A DNA stretch of 64,000 bases from CAIKLP01 sp965279595 (lineage in GTDB: Bacteria; Bacteroidota; Bacteroidia; Sphingobacteriales; Sphingobacteriaceae), in the NCBI GenBank assembly GCA_965279595.1, contig OZ257246.1:62001-126000 (forward strand). Direction: 5' to 3'. How positions within the stretch are numbered: position 1 is the first letter of the stretch; each line of letters begins with the position of its first letter. A model generated the notes under the pieces. That model did not search any database. It was not told the origin of the DNA and saw nothing but the letters and a program-made list of their open reading frames with translations. Of the stretch, positions 44,560 through 53,615 are shown in pieces. A program made the position numbers and the translations under genes.

Positions 44560-47500
44560 TTGCTTATACGTTTACCAAGTGTACAAACCTGGGTAACCCA
44601 AAAGCTTGCTAGCTATCTTTCAAAACAATTAAATACAAAGGTAAGCATCAAAGGAGTAGATATAGAATTTATTAAGAATATTGTTCTTGAAGATTTATAT
44701 ATTGAAGATCAACATTCAGACACTCTTCTATTTGTTAAAGAACTAAAAGTAAATATTGGTCCAATAATTATAGATAAAAGTAAATTTAGCATTAATTCAG
44801 TTAGTCTTATAAAACCTAAATTTCATTTAAAAGTATATAAGAATGAAAAAGTCAGTAACCTACAGTTCATATTAGATTTTTTTGCCAGTCCAAAAACAAT
44901 TGATACCACTAGACCACAACCATTAAATTTAAAAGTTAAATCTTTGAAGATTTTTGATGGAGATTTTCTTTTTGAAGATCAAAACATAGCCATTGATAAT
45001 TTCAAAACAATAAATTTTGATGATACCCATGTTAGTCAATTAAATATTGATCTAAAAAACTTTTCCTTTTATGAAGGTGAAATAAGAGCAGATATAAACA
45101 AACTTGCATTACAAGAAAAGAGCGGATTTATCATAGAAAATTTAAGCACACGTTTCAAGATGACTCCCACCGAAATGGAATGCAATAATTTAAATTTAAT
45201 TACACCGTATTCACATATCAAAGATTATTACCTAATGCGTTATGATTCGATTTCGGAAATGGGTAATTACATTGAAAAAGTGAAAATGAATGCTAATTTT
45301 AAAAACAGCAAAATTTCATTTAGAGATATCTCATATTTCAGTTCAACTTTGGTAAATTTTACAGAGAAATTTTTAGTTGATGGTTCTGTATTTGGTACTG
45401 TAAGCGACTTAAGTTCCAATCAACTTAAAATCAAAACCAGCAACAACACTCATGTGGAGGGAGTATTTAAAGTTAAAGGATTGCCGAACATTGATCAAAC
45501 AGTTTTCATTTTAAAAATTGACAAATTCAATTCATCAATAGTAGATGCAAAAACATTTTTATCACAAATTGATCAAAAAGATGTTGCAGAAAGTATACCA
45601 GAGGATCTAAATAAACTTGGAGAAATTAAATATGCTGGATATTTTAAAGGCACCCTAACTGATTTCAGCTCGAAGGGTCAGTTACAAACTGCTATTGGAG
45701 GTCTTATTGCAGATTTGAAAATGTCTTTTCCTAAAACATCTGCACCAATTTATGTTGGAAGTATAGAAACTATTGATTTAGATATTGGAGAAATTGCTAA
45801 TAATAAAATCTTTGGAGCAACAAATTTAGTTGCTAAAATTGATGGTAAAGGATTTAAACTAGATGAACTAAATACAAAATTAATTACCAGTATTAGCGAC
45901 ATTAGAATTAATGGATACCAGTATACAAATATAACTGCTGATGGAATATTCAATAAAAAGCAATTTAATGGAGTAGTAAAAATAGATGAAGATAATATAA
46001 AATTAGATTTTGATGGGAGTGTAGATTACAACGACAAAAGAAATCCAGAATTTAACTTCCATGCTAATATTGAACATGCTGATTTACGGAAGCTTAAATT
46101 AATTGAAGACTCATTGATTGTGAGTAGTACTATTAGTGTGAATTTTATTGGAACAAATCTTGAAAACCTTATCGGTAAATTGAGTTTTACTAATAGCGAA
46201 GTAAGCAAAGGAAAAGAAAAATATCAATTTAAAAATATCAGTTTAGATTCAAAATTCGATGGAGATGGAAAGCAGTTGTCATTAGAATCTGATATTATAA
46301 ATGCAAATATTCAAGGTGATTATCATTTAGCAAATATTACATCGGCTTGTAAATCCTTCCTTCGAAATTTTCTACCCAGTTTGAATTACGGAACAATAAG
46401 CAAATTTGAAAATCAAGATTTCAATTTTGCAATTGATATTGTCGATGCTGAACCTATCACAAATATTTTTCTTCCCAAATTAAAGATTGCAAAAAGTGCG
46501 CATTTTCTTGGTAGTTTAAATACTGAAAAAGAACTGCTAAGAATTACTGGGGCACTAGATTATATTAAATATGAAAACTATGAAGCAAAAGATTTAGTTA
46601 TTGATGGTGAAAATAATAGTAAAGTATTTGATTTAAACATTGCCAGTAATAGAATTTTAATCAATGATAGTATCAACATAAATAATATTGCTATTTCTAA
46701 TTCTATCAAAAATGATAGCATACAATTTAACATTAAACTTGCCGACAAGAGTTCTATCAATCAACTCGATTTAAATGGAATTGTTTCTTTTAAAACAGAT
46801 AGCATTAAATTTGGTGTATTACCTTCTGAATTATTAATAGATAATCAGGAATGGAAAATTCTTCAAGCATTTAATATTATTTATAGTGCCGATAAAAAAA
46901 TCACAATCAACAACTTTTCACTCGAAAACAAAGAGCAAAGCTTAGTTGTGGAGGGTATTATTTCTAAAGATGTAAATGATGAATTGAAAATAGATGCTCA
47001 CAATTTAGAGTTGAATTCATTCAATCAAATTCTAAAAAAATACAAAGTCAATATTACAGGAAGACTGAATGCTACAACTAAAATATCGGGAATATTAGAT
47101 GAATTTAAATTAGTCTCAGATTTAATTATTGATGATTTAGTATATAACAATGATTCAATTGGAACGCTAAGGTTCAATAGTACATTAGACCAACGAACCA
47201 AATTAATTACACTTGCTGGCAACATCATTAACAAGACTTTAAAAACTTTGGAAATTGCTGGAACAATTAATACAGAAAAGAAAACCAACAATTTAAATAT
47301 TGATGTTTTGATGAATGAAACTGAATTGGTAGTTATTGAACCATTTGTAAAAAATTATATTTCTAAAATAAAAGGTGTTGCAAGTGCAGATTTAAAAGTT
47401 AGAGGAAGTTTAGATGCTCCTACAGTTGATGGTTATTTGAATTTGAAAAATGTTGGTGTCAATATTAATTATTTGAACACCTACTTTACACTTTCAGATC

Positions 47501-48846
47501 AAATTAAGTTTACAGAAAATAAAATACTTCTAGACAATATTCAAATAAAAGATGTTGATGGGAATAAAGGAACGATTACTGGAAATGTTTCTCATAAGAA
47601 TTTCAGCGAATTTAGGTTAGACCTTAAAGTTCAAGCTAGAAATTTACTTTGTTTAAATACAACAGCTAAAGAAAATGAATTGTACTATGGTAAAGCATAC
47701 ACCAGTGGTATGTTTTTCTTTAAAGGTCCAGTAAATGACTTAAGAATTGACATCAATGCAACAACAGAACCAGGTACTAAATTTTTCATCCCAATTTCTG
47801 ATGAAAATTCAGCTGCTCAACAAAACTATATTCAATTTATTTCAGCTGATTCAACTGAAAATAAAAACAACTATAAAATAGACCTTTCTGGTATAACTTT
47901 AAACATGAATTTACAAGTGAATGATGATGCAGAGGTACAATTAATAATGGATCAAACAACTGGAGAAGCTATTAAAGGAAGAGGGAATGCAAATTTAAGA
48001 TTGGTAATTAATACATTAGGAAATTTTGAAATGTTTGGCAATTATGAAATTACGGATGGGGAATATAATTTTACTTTACAATCTTTAATTAATAAGAAAT
48101 TTAAAGTTGAAAAAGGTGGAAGAATACGATGGAATGGAGATCCTGTAAAAGCCAAAGTTGATATTTCTGCTATTTATGAATTACGACCAGCAATATATCC
48201 ACTAATTTATTCTGCAACTAATGATACCAGCTACTCAACAACTGACAAGGTTCTAACTCAATGTATTTTATACATGCAGAATGATTTATTATCACCAGAC
48301 ATCAGTTTTGGTTTACGTTTCCCTAATGACCAAGACATAAGTAGTAAAGTAAGTGGTTACTTAGCGAATGCTGACAATATGAATAACCAAGTTGGAAGTT
48401 TGTTGGTGTTTGGAAGGTTTGCCAATACTAGCAACAATAGTTATTTGCCAACAACAGGATTTATTGCAGCACAACTTTCTAATTTAGTTTCAACCAAAAA
48501 TTTTGATCTTAATTTAGATAATGGAGTTGGCGGTTCTATCCGATTATTTAATGATCGAATAACTATTGATGGAACGGTCACTAATCAATCGAATAGTACA
48601 AACGTAAACCAAGCCAATGCCAATTCAAGTGCTTTAACTGGAGATGTTAGTATTGAATATAAAATTAGCAAGGATGGAAGATTTAGAGCAAAAGCATTTC
48701 AACGTAATGACAATAACAGTGATATCTTAAAAAGGGGTAACAGTCAAAACGAACAAGGTGTTGGTATTTTTTATAGAATTGAATTCGATACCTTTAGAGA
48801 ATTGGTTGATAAATTATTTAAGAAAAAAGCAAAGGCTAAAAAATAA
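44560..48846 (+). CDS. tamB: Translocation and assembly module TamB
   Basis: At least 1428 residues. TamB spans the periplasm from the inner membrane and helps move lipids or insert proteins in the outer membrane. The C-terminal TamB (DUF490) domain is clear at about residues 1080-1428: GKAYTSGMFFFKGPVNDL, NFEMFGNYEITDGEYNFTLQSLINKKF, GGRIRWNGDP and SPDISFGLRFPN. The long middle is beta-rich repeat. TTG 44560 is only the first accepted start codon. The frame is open back to 44470 and there encodes a typical N-terminal membrane helix (LAWTLSSIIILILSAYLLI), so translation probably begins near 44479 with an unusual codon. Confidence 0.9.
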   Translation: MLIRLPSVQTWVTQKLASYLSKQLNTKVSIKGVDIEFIKNIVLEDLYIEDQHSDTLLFVKELKVNIGPIIIDKSKFSINSVSLIKPKFHLKVYKNEKVSNLQFILDFFASPKTIDTTRPQPLNLKVKSLKIFDGDFLFEDQNIAIDNFKTINFDDTHVSQLNIDLKNFSFYEGEIRADINKLALQEKSGFIIENLSTRFKMTPTEMECNNLNLITPYSHIKDYYLMRYDSISEMGNYIEKVKMNANFKNSKISFRDISYFSSTLVNFTEKFLVDGSVFGTVSDLSSNQLKIKTSNNTHVEGVFKVKGLPNIDQTVFILKIDKFNSSIVDAKTFLSQIDQKDVAESIPEDLNKLGEIKYAGYFKGTLTDFSSKGQLQTAIGGLIADLKMSFPKTSAPIYVGSIETIDLDIGEIANNKIFGATNLVAKIDGKGFKLDELNTKLITSISDIRINGYQYTNITADGIFNKKQFNGVVKIDEDNIKLDFDGSVDYNDKRNPEFNFHANIEHADLRKLKLIEDSLIVSSTISVNFIGTNLENLIGKLSFTNSEVSKGKEKYQFKNISLDSKFDGDGKQLSLESDIINANIQGDYHLANITSACKSFLRNFLPSLNYGTISKFENQDFNFAIDIVDAEPITNIFLPKLKIAKSAHFLGSLNTEKELLRITGALDYIKYENYEAKDLVIDGENNSKVFDLNIASNRILINDSININNIAISNSIKNDSIQFNIKLADKSSINQLDLNGIVSFKTDSIKFGVLPSELLIDNQEWKILQAFNIIYSADKKITINNFSLENKEQSLVVEGIISKDVNDELKIDAHNLELNSFNQILKKYKVNITGRLNATTKISGILDEFKLVSDLIIDDLVYNNDSIGTLRFNSTLDQRTKLITLAGNIINKTLKTLEIAGTINTEKKTNNLNIDVLMNETELVVIEPFVKNYISKIKGVASADLKVRGSLDAPTVDGYLNLKNVGVNINYLNTYFTLSDQIKFTENKILLDNIQIKDVDGNKGTITGNVSHKNFSEFRLDLKVQARNLLCLNTTAKENELYYGKAYTSGMFFFKGPVNDLRIDINATTEPGTKFFIPISDENSAAQQNYIQFISADSTENKNNYKIDLSGITLNMNLQVNDDAEVQLIMDQTTGEAIKGRGNANLRLVINTLGNFEMFGNYEITDGEYNFTLQSLINKKFKVEKGGRIRWNGDPVKAKVDISAIYELRPAIYPLIYSATNDTSYSTTDKVLTQCILYMQNDLLSPDISFGLRFPNDQDISSKVSGYLANADNMNNQVGSLLVFGRFANTSNNSYLPTTGFIAAQLSNLVSTKNFDLNLDNGVGGSIRLFNDRITIDGTVTNQSNSTNVNQANANSSALTGDVSIEYKISKDGRFRAKAFQRNDNNSDILKRGNSQNEQGVGIFYRIEFDTFRELVDKLFKKKAKAKK

Positions 48847-48867
48847 ATTCTTAGCCTTTGCTTTTTT
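48823..48867. terminator. Bidirectional terminator between tamB and ribBA
   Basis: Seventeen-base arms AAAAAAGCAAAGGCTAA (48823-48839) and its complement (48851-48867) flank 11 bases. It overlaps the tamB 3' end and touches the ribBA stop. The A- and T-tails serve both convergent genes. Confidence 0.88.
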
Positions 48868-50077
48868 AATTTTTTCCTTTCAAAATGGAATGACCCATTT
48901 TATCTCTCTTAGTTAATAAATAATTTTCGTTGTGAATATTTGAGGGAATTTCAATTGGAATATTTTCTACAATTTCCAAACCATAGCCTACAATACCAGC
49001 TCTTTTTGTAGGGTTATTAGACATCAACCGCATTTTGGAAATACCTAAATCTCTTAATATTTGAGCGCCAATTCCATAATCTCTTTGATCCATTTTGAAA
49101 CCTAATTTGATATTCGCTTCTACTGTATCAAAACCTTGTTCTTGCAAATTATAAGCCTTCAATTTGTTTACAAGTCCAATTCCTCTTCCCTCTTGGTTCA
49201 TATATAAAATACAACCTTTACCTTCTTTTGAAATCATTTCCATTGATTTGTGAAGTTGAGGTCCACAATCACATCTACAAGAGCCAAAAATATCACCTGT
49301 AACGCAAGAAGAATGTACACGAACCATAATGGGTTCATCCTTTGCCCATGTGCCCTTAATCAAAGCTAAATGGTTTTCTCCTGTATCAACTTGGGTATAA
49401 GCTAACATGTCGAAATCACCCCATTCAGTAGGAAGTTTAATTGACACTTCTCTTTTGATTAGAGATTCATGTTTTAATCTATACTCAATTAAATCTTTTA
49501 TACATATTAATTTTAAATCGAATTTCTTTGCAATCAATTCCAAATCAGGAACTCTTGCCATTTCACCATCTTCACGAATAATTTCTACTATTAATCCGGC
49601 TTCTTCAAAACCAGCCAAGCGTGATAAATCAACAGCAGCTTCTGTATGTCCAGCTCTTCTTAAAACACCACCATCTTTAGCCATTAATGGAAAAATATGA
49701 CCAGGTCTTCCAAAATCTTCAGGCTTCATTTCTGGATTTATTAAAGCTAAAACTGTTTTAGAACGATCAGATGCAGAAATTCCTGTTGTACAACCATGAC
49801 CTAATAAATCAACTGAAATGGTAAAATTAGTTTCATGTGATGCTGTATTTCTACCTACCATCAAATCCAACTTCATTTCATTGCATCTATTTGCTGTTAA
49901 TGGCATGCAAATTAATCCCTTGCCATGTGTTGCCATGAAATTAATCATCTCCGGACTTGCATTTCTTGCCGCAGTAAGAAAATCACCTTCGTTTTCTCTA
50001 TCCTCATCATCCACTACAATTACACACTTTCCTAATTGTATATCTATAATTGCTTCTTCAATGCTATTAAATTTCAT
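48866..50077 (-). CDS. ribBA: Bifunctional DHBP synthase / GTP cyclohydrolase II
   Basis: 403 residues. The N-terminal DHBP synthase (about 1-200) has VVDDEDRENEGDF, then HGCTTGISASDRS and HAGHTEAAVDL-like RAGHTEAAVDL. The C-terminal GTP cyclohydrolase II (about 205-400) has the zinc cysteines in CVTGDIFGSCRCDCG and MNQEGRGIGLVNKL. It feeds both arms of riboflavin synthesis. It is the last gene of the minus envelope operon, starting four bases after the preceding glycosyltransferase. I see no FMN-riboswitch features upstream. Confidence 0.96.
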   Translation of the reverse strand: MKFNSIEEAIIDIQLGKCVIVVDDEDRENEGDFLTAARNASPEMINFMATHGKGLICMPLTANRCNEMKLDLMVGRNTASHETNFTISVDLLGHGCTTGISASDRSKTVLALINPEMKPEDFGRPGHIFPLMAKDGGVLRRAGHTEAAVDLSRLAGFEEAGLIVEIIREDGEMARVPDLELIAKKFDLKLICIKDLIEYRLKHESLIKREVSIKLPTEWGDFDMLAYTQVDTGENHLALIKGTWAKDEPIMVRVHSSCVTGDIFGSCRCDCGPQLHKSMEMISKEGKGCILYMNQEGRGIGLVNKLKAYNLQEQGFDTVEANIKLGFKMDQRDYGIGAQILRDLGISKMRLMSNNPTKRAGIVGYGLEIVENIPIEIPSNIHNENYLLTKRDKMGHSILKGKN

Positions 50078-50081
50078 TCTA

Positions 50082-51257
50082 TTAATTTTTACTAAGCAGT
50101 TTCAATAATAATTCTTCTAATTTTTGATTGCTACTTTCCCAATCATAATTAGTAATAACAAACTCATGCCCTTTGTTTGCCAAAGTTGCTGATTTTTGTT
50201 CATCATTCAATAATGATCGGACATGATTTGCATACTCTTGAGCTGAATTACCGATTAATATTTCTTCACCTTCTTTAGCCAATAATGACCCATTTGCCAG
50301 TTTAGAAGTAATCGAGGGCAGTTTCATAGCCATTGCTTCTAATAATTTATTTTGAAGACCAGTTCCTATTTGCATGGGTGCAATAAATATTCTTGCTTCA
50401 TTATATGGTTTTCTTAAATCATCAACCCACCCACTAACCATTACATTACTTGAAGCCAATGCTTTAATATTTTGAGTTGGATTTGCTCCTGCGATCATCA
50501 AAGTCAATTGCGGAAACTCTGTAATTAATAATGGCATTATTTTTTCAACAATAAAAATCGCAGCTTCTACATTAGGTGGATAACTCATATTTCCACTAAA
50601 CAATAAATCATACTTTTTTATAACTTGCTCAGATTGAAAATGCTCTATATCTATACCATTTGGGATAATTTCAATGGTGCTATTTTTTTCATGCTTAATT
50701 ATTTTTTTATCAGACTCAGCAATGATGACGTGAGAATCAAAATAATTAAAAATATCTGATTCATAAATTACTAATCTTCGATTTTCCAATTTAAAAAGCC
50801 ATTTCAAAAACACAGATTGCTTTTGTATTCTTCTCTCAATTCCTTTGGAAAATGCATCCATATAATCAAGTACTTTAGGAGAAGGCAAATCTTTCACATA
50901 TTCAGCAACTCTTATTAAATGGCAATAAATTAAATCAGGTTGATTTTTCTTTACTATTTCATTTATTTTATTTTTACCGCTAGTACTATAAAAATAAGCT
51001 ATTTGAAAAGGTTTAGATTTGAAAAAATTTAAAAATAAACTAAACAGCATTTTCCAATATGGAATCTTTAAAATAATTAATTGGGAAACGTGCTTAGCAA
51101 CTTCACTTATTGCTTCTTGATTTGGGGTGCCGACACTAACAGCACATAAAATAACTTCATGTTTTTTTTGTAAGAATTTAATTTGATTGAAAATTCTCAA
51201 TTTATCACCTTTCTCTAACGGATAAGGAATTCTTGAAGTTACTACTAGGATTTTCAT
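50082..51257 (-). CDS. Glycosyltransferase, GT4-like
   Basis: 391 residues from ATG 51257, which overlaps the stop of the previous gene (ATGA). The N-terminal Rossmann half begins ILVVTSRIPYPLEKGDKLRI. The C-terminal GT-B half has LLFSGNMSYPPNVEAA, LTLMIAGANPT, and the donor-binding VSGWVDDLRKPYNEARIFIAP with GTGLQNKLLEAMAMKLP. It transfers a sugar from an NDP donor, probably onto an envelope glycan or lipopolysaccharide core. The layout resembles the TIGR03087 sugar-transferase type. Specificity cannot be read from sequence. Confidence 0.88.
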   Translation of the reverse strand: MKILVVTSRIPYPLEKGDKLRIFNQIKFLQKKHEVILCAVSVGTPNQEAISEVAKHVSQLIILKIPYWKMLFSLFLNFFKSKPFQIAYFYSTSGKNKINEIVKKNQPDLIYCHLIRVAEYVKDLPSPKVLDYMDAFSKGIERRIQKQSVFLKWLFKLENRRLVIYESDIFNYFDSHVIIAESDKKIIKHEKNSTIEIIPNGIDIEHFQSEQVIKKYDLLFSGNMSYPPNVEAAIFIVEKIMPLLITEFPQLTLMIAGANPTQNIKALASSNVMVSGWVDDLRKPYNEARIFIAPMQIGTGLQNKLLEAMAMKLPSITSKLANGSLLAKEGEEILIGNSAQEYANHVRSLLNDEQKSATLANKGHEFVITNYDWESSNQKLEELLLKLLSKN

Positions 51258-52459
51258 CAAATGTTCTTCTTTTTCACTTGTTCAAAAAGTTCAATATACT
51301 TTTTAGTTATAGCATTATTTTCGTATTTAGTATTTACTAATTCAAATGCATTATTAGCAATTTCAATTCTTTCATTCTGGTTTTCGAGATAAAATAAAAT
51401 AGCATCAACCCATTCTTTTGCAGTGTCTGCAATGACAATGTTTTTTTTATTAGTGTATTCAATTCCTTCTGCACCTATTGATGAACTGATAATACATTTT
51501 TTTGCAGCCATTCCTTCAATTATTTTCACTCTCATTCCACCTCCTGAAAGTAATGGTACTAACATTAACTGATACGACTTTTTGAAAAGGATTGCATCGT
51601 CAACAAAACCATGAATAAACACATTTTTCCTTTCTAATTTTTTCAACCAATCAGGAGTTGACTTCCCAGCAATATGTAATTCGATATTAGGATTTATATT
51701 AAATAATTCTTCCCACACATTTTTTAAAAACCATTCCAATCCTTCAATATTTGGTAGCCAATCCAATGCACTGATACTAAAAATTGTATTAGACTTTTCT
51801 TTTAGATCATATTTCTTGAAATATTTATCTAACATAACACCTGCAGGAATTATTTGAATGGGTTTAGTTACTCCCATTTCTAATAATCGCTCTTTATCTT
51901 CAGCAGTAATAGCAGCAATGCCATCAGCTTTATTATAAAAATTTGCTTCAAATAATTTTAATCTTTTTGCAAGATGATCATAAAACCATTTTCTAAATGG
52001 ATTCTTTTCATTAATAGCAAGTCTTTGCCAGATTACATATTCAATATTGTGAGTTCTTACAAGTATAGGTGAGTTGGTAAACTTTTTAATTAAATCGATA
52101 TAATAAATTACAAATGCACCTTCAATCTGTATAAAATCATACTTGTTTTTCTGTAAAAGTTGCTGAAGAACTTGATTTACATTTTCTGATATAAACCGTT
52201 CCACATTATAAGGTATACTTTCAAAAAGTACATTTTTAATTAAATTAAAAGCAGATATTTTTGTATCAACAAACACATCATACTGTGTTGCAAGTGCTGA
52301 CATTGCATCAGCAGGTTGTGAATGCTTAGGTGTATTTATCGAAAGTAAATCAATATCACAATTATTATGATGTAAACCTTTGGTGATGGCATAAATTCCA
52401 ATGGCGCCTCCATCAGTTGGTGGAAACGGAACTCTATATGTTAATTGTAAAACTTTCAC
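51257..52459 (-). CDS. Glycosyltransferase, GT4-like
   Basis: 400 residues from GTG 52459, six bases after the stop of the GT9 gene. N-terminal LQLTYRVPFPPTDGGAIGIYAI; acceptor-domain RTHNIEYVIWQRLA. C-terminal GT-B half has SALDWLPNIEGLEWFL, ELHIAGKSTPDWL, and LLSGGGMRVKIIEGMAAKKCI with the family's acidic E. It is a paralogue-like partner of the following glycosyltransferase. Both probably act in surface polysaccharide or lipopolysaccharide assembly at the inner membrane face. Confidence 0.88.
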   Translation of the reverse strand: MKVLQLTYRVPFPPTDGGAIGIYAITKGLHHNNCDIDLLSINTPKHSQPADAMSALATQYDVFVDTKISAFNLIKNVLFESIPYNVERFISENVNQVLQQLLQKNKYDFIQIEGAFVIYYIDLIKKFTNSPILVRTHNIEYVIWQRLAINEKNPFRKWFYDHLAKRLKLFEANFYNKADGIAAITAEDKERLLEMGVTKPIQIIPAGVMLDKYFKKYDLKEKSNTIFSISALDWLPNIEGLEWFLKNVWEELFNINPNIELHIAGKSTPDWLKKLERKNVFIHGFVDDAILFKKSYQLMLVPLLSGGGMRVKIIEGMAAKKCIISSSIGAEGIEYTNKKNIVIADTAKEWVDAILFYLENQNERIEIANNAFELVNTKYENNAITKKYIELFEQVKKKNI

Positions 52460-52465
52460 AATTAT

Positions 52466-53551
52466 TTATTTCAAACATTTCTTTATTTCACTAAGCACAG
52501 CTGAAGGTACTAGATCCTTCATACATGAGTTTCCAAATTTACAAGTACCCAAAAAATAACATTCACATTTTTTGCTAGGTGATATAATAGCTCCTCTGTT
52601 ATAAAGTTCAAATTCAAAAGGATTGAAAATATTGTTCATCAAAACCATTTGCTTTTGTAGTGCAACTGAAATATGCATAGCCATTGTTACTTGTGTAACC
52701 ATTACATCCATTTGATAAACTAAATTGATGAATTGCTGTAAACCAAAATGTCCTAAATATTTAGCACCAGTTAATTTAGAAAGTTCAAGATTTTTAGAAT
52801 GCTCTTGTTCACCACCTAAAAGAATTGGTTCAAAACCTTCCTTTTGAATTTGATTAATTAAATCAACCCAATGCTCATTTGGCCAAAGTCTGGTAGTCCA
52901 ACGATCGCCACATCCAGTATTTAAACCAATTAGCTTTTTATTTCTATTTAAATCCCATTGAAAATTTTTGTCTTCATGATTATCAAAAAGATATTCTTCT
53001 CCTGCAAATTCCCAACCCACCATTTCAAATATTTCTTTAACATATGATTTCGTATTTGCCTTGCTTACATCATCAAATAAACCGGTACTAAATTTATGCT
53101 CAGCTAATTGGTTCATTGGAAATGCAACTCCGTCTTTTAGCTTATATCCAAATCTTTGTTTGGCATTTATAGAATTCACTAAAGCGCAGGCATCTTTATC
53201 TTTATCTAAATTATATACTATATCAAATTCAGTTGCTTGTACATACAAAACCGATATAAAATCATATTTCAAAATTTCTTCAATATCATTTGCAGGTAAA
53301 ATGGAAGGAGTATGTGTCAACCAAGTTATCTTGGCATTAGGAAATTCTGAACGAATTTTTCTTACAAGTGGTGTAGTTCTAATTACATCTCCAATTGCAC
53401 CTAATTTAATTATTAAGATTCTCTTACTTACTTTTTGATAAGATGGGCAATTATTGCAGTGATACCCATTTTGTTTATGCGGCTTGCAAGGAAGGTCTCC
53501 TTTAAAATACAAACAATCAATATTTACATCTAAGCCTCCAATATTCTCCAT
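52466..53551 (-). CDS. Glycosyltransferase family 9 (heptosyltransferase-like), Cys-rich
   Basis: 361 residues from ATG 53551. The GT9 core begins at about residue 43: RILIIKLGAIGDVIRTTPLVRKI, then GLNTGCGDRWTTRLWP and ILLGGEQEH. The family adds heptose or related sugars to the lipopolysaccharide core. Two cysteine clusters stand out. One precedes the core (CLYFKGDLPCKPHKQNGYHC, then CPSY) and one is near the C-terminus (CECYFLGTCKFGNSCM). They may form a metal site or disulfides; related Bacteroidota GT9 proteins appear to share them. A 64-base gap separates it from the permease gene. Confidence 0.88.
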   Translation of the reverse strand: MENIGGLDVNIDCLYFKGDLPCKPHKQNGYHCNNCPSYQKVSKRILIIKLGAIGDVIRTTPLVRKIRSEFPNAKITWLTHTPSILPANDIEEILKYDFISVLYVQATEFDIVYNLDKDKDACALVNSINAKQRFGYKLKDGVAFPMNQLAEHKFSTGLFDDVSKANTKSYVKEIFEMVGWEFAGEEYLFDNHEDKNFQWDLNRNKKLIGLNTGCGDRWTTRLWPNEHWVDLINQIQKEGFEPILLGGEQEHSKNLELSKLTGAKYLGHFGLQQFINLVYQMDVMVTQVTMAMHISVALQKQMVLMNNIFNPFEFELYNRGAIISPSKKCECYFLGTCKFGNSCMKDLVPSAVLSEIKKCLK

Positions 53552-53615
53552 AATAAGCTATACTTACGCTACAAAAAGTAAAAATACTATTTTATTTATA
53601 CTTCGACTTTTTTAA

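Noticed and set aside
50078..50081. FMN riboswitch before ribBA
   Set aside because: Only four bases separate it from the upstream gene and no riboswitch core was seen nearby.
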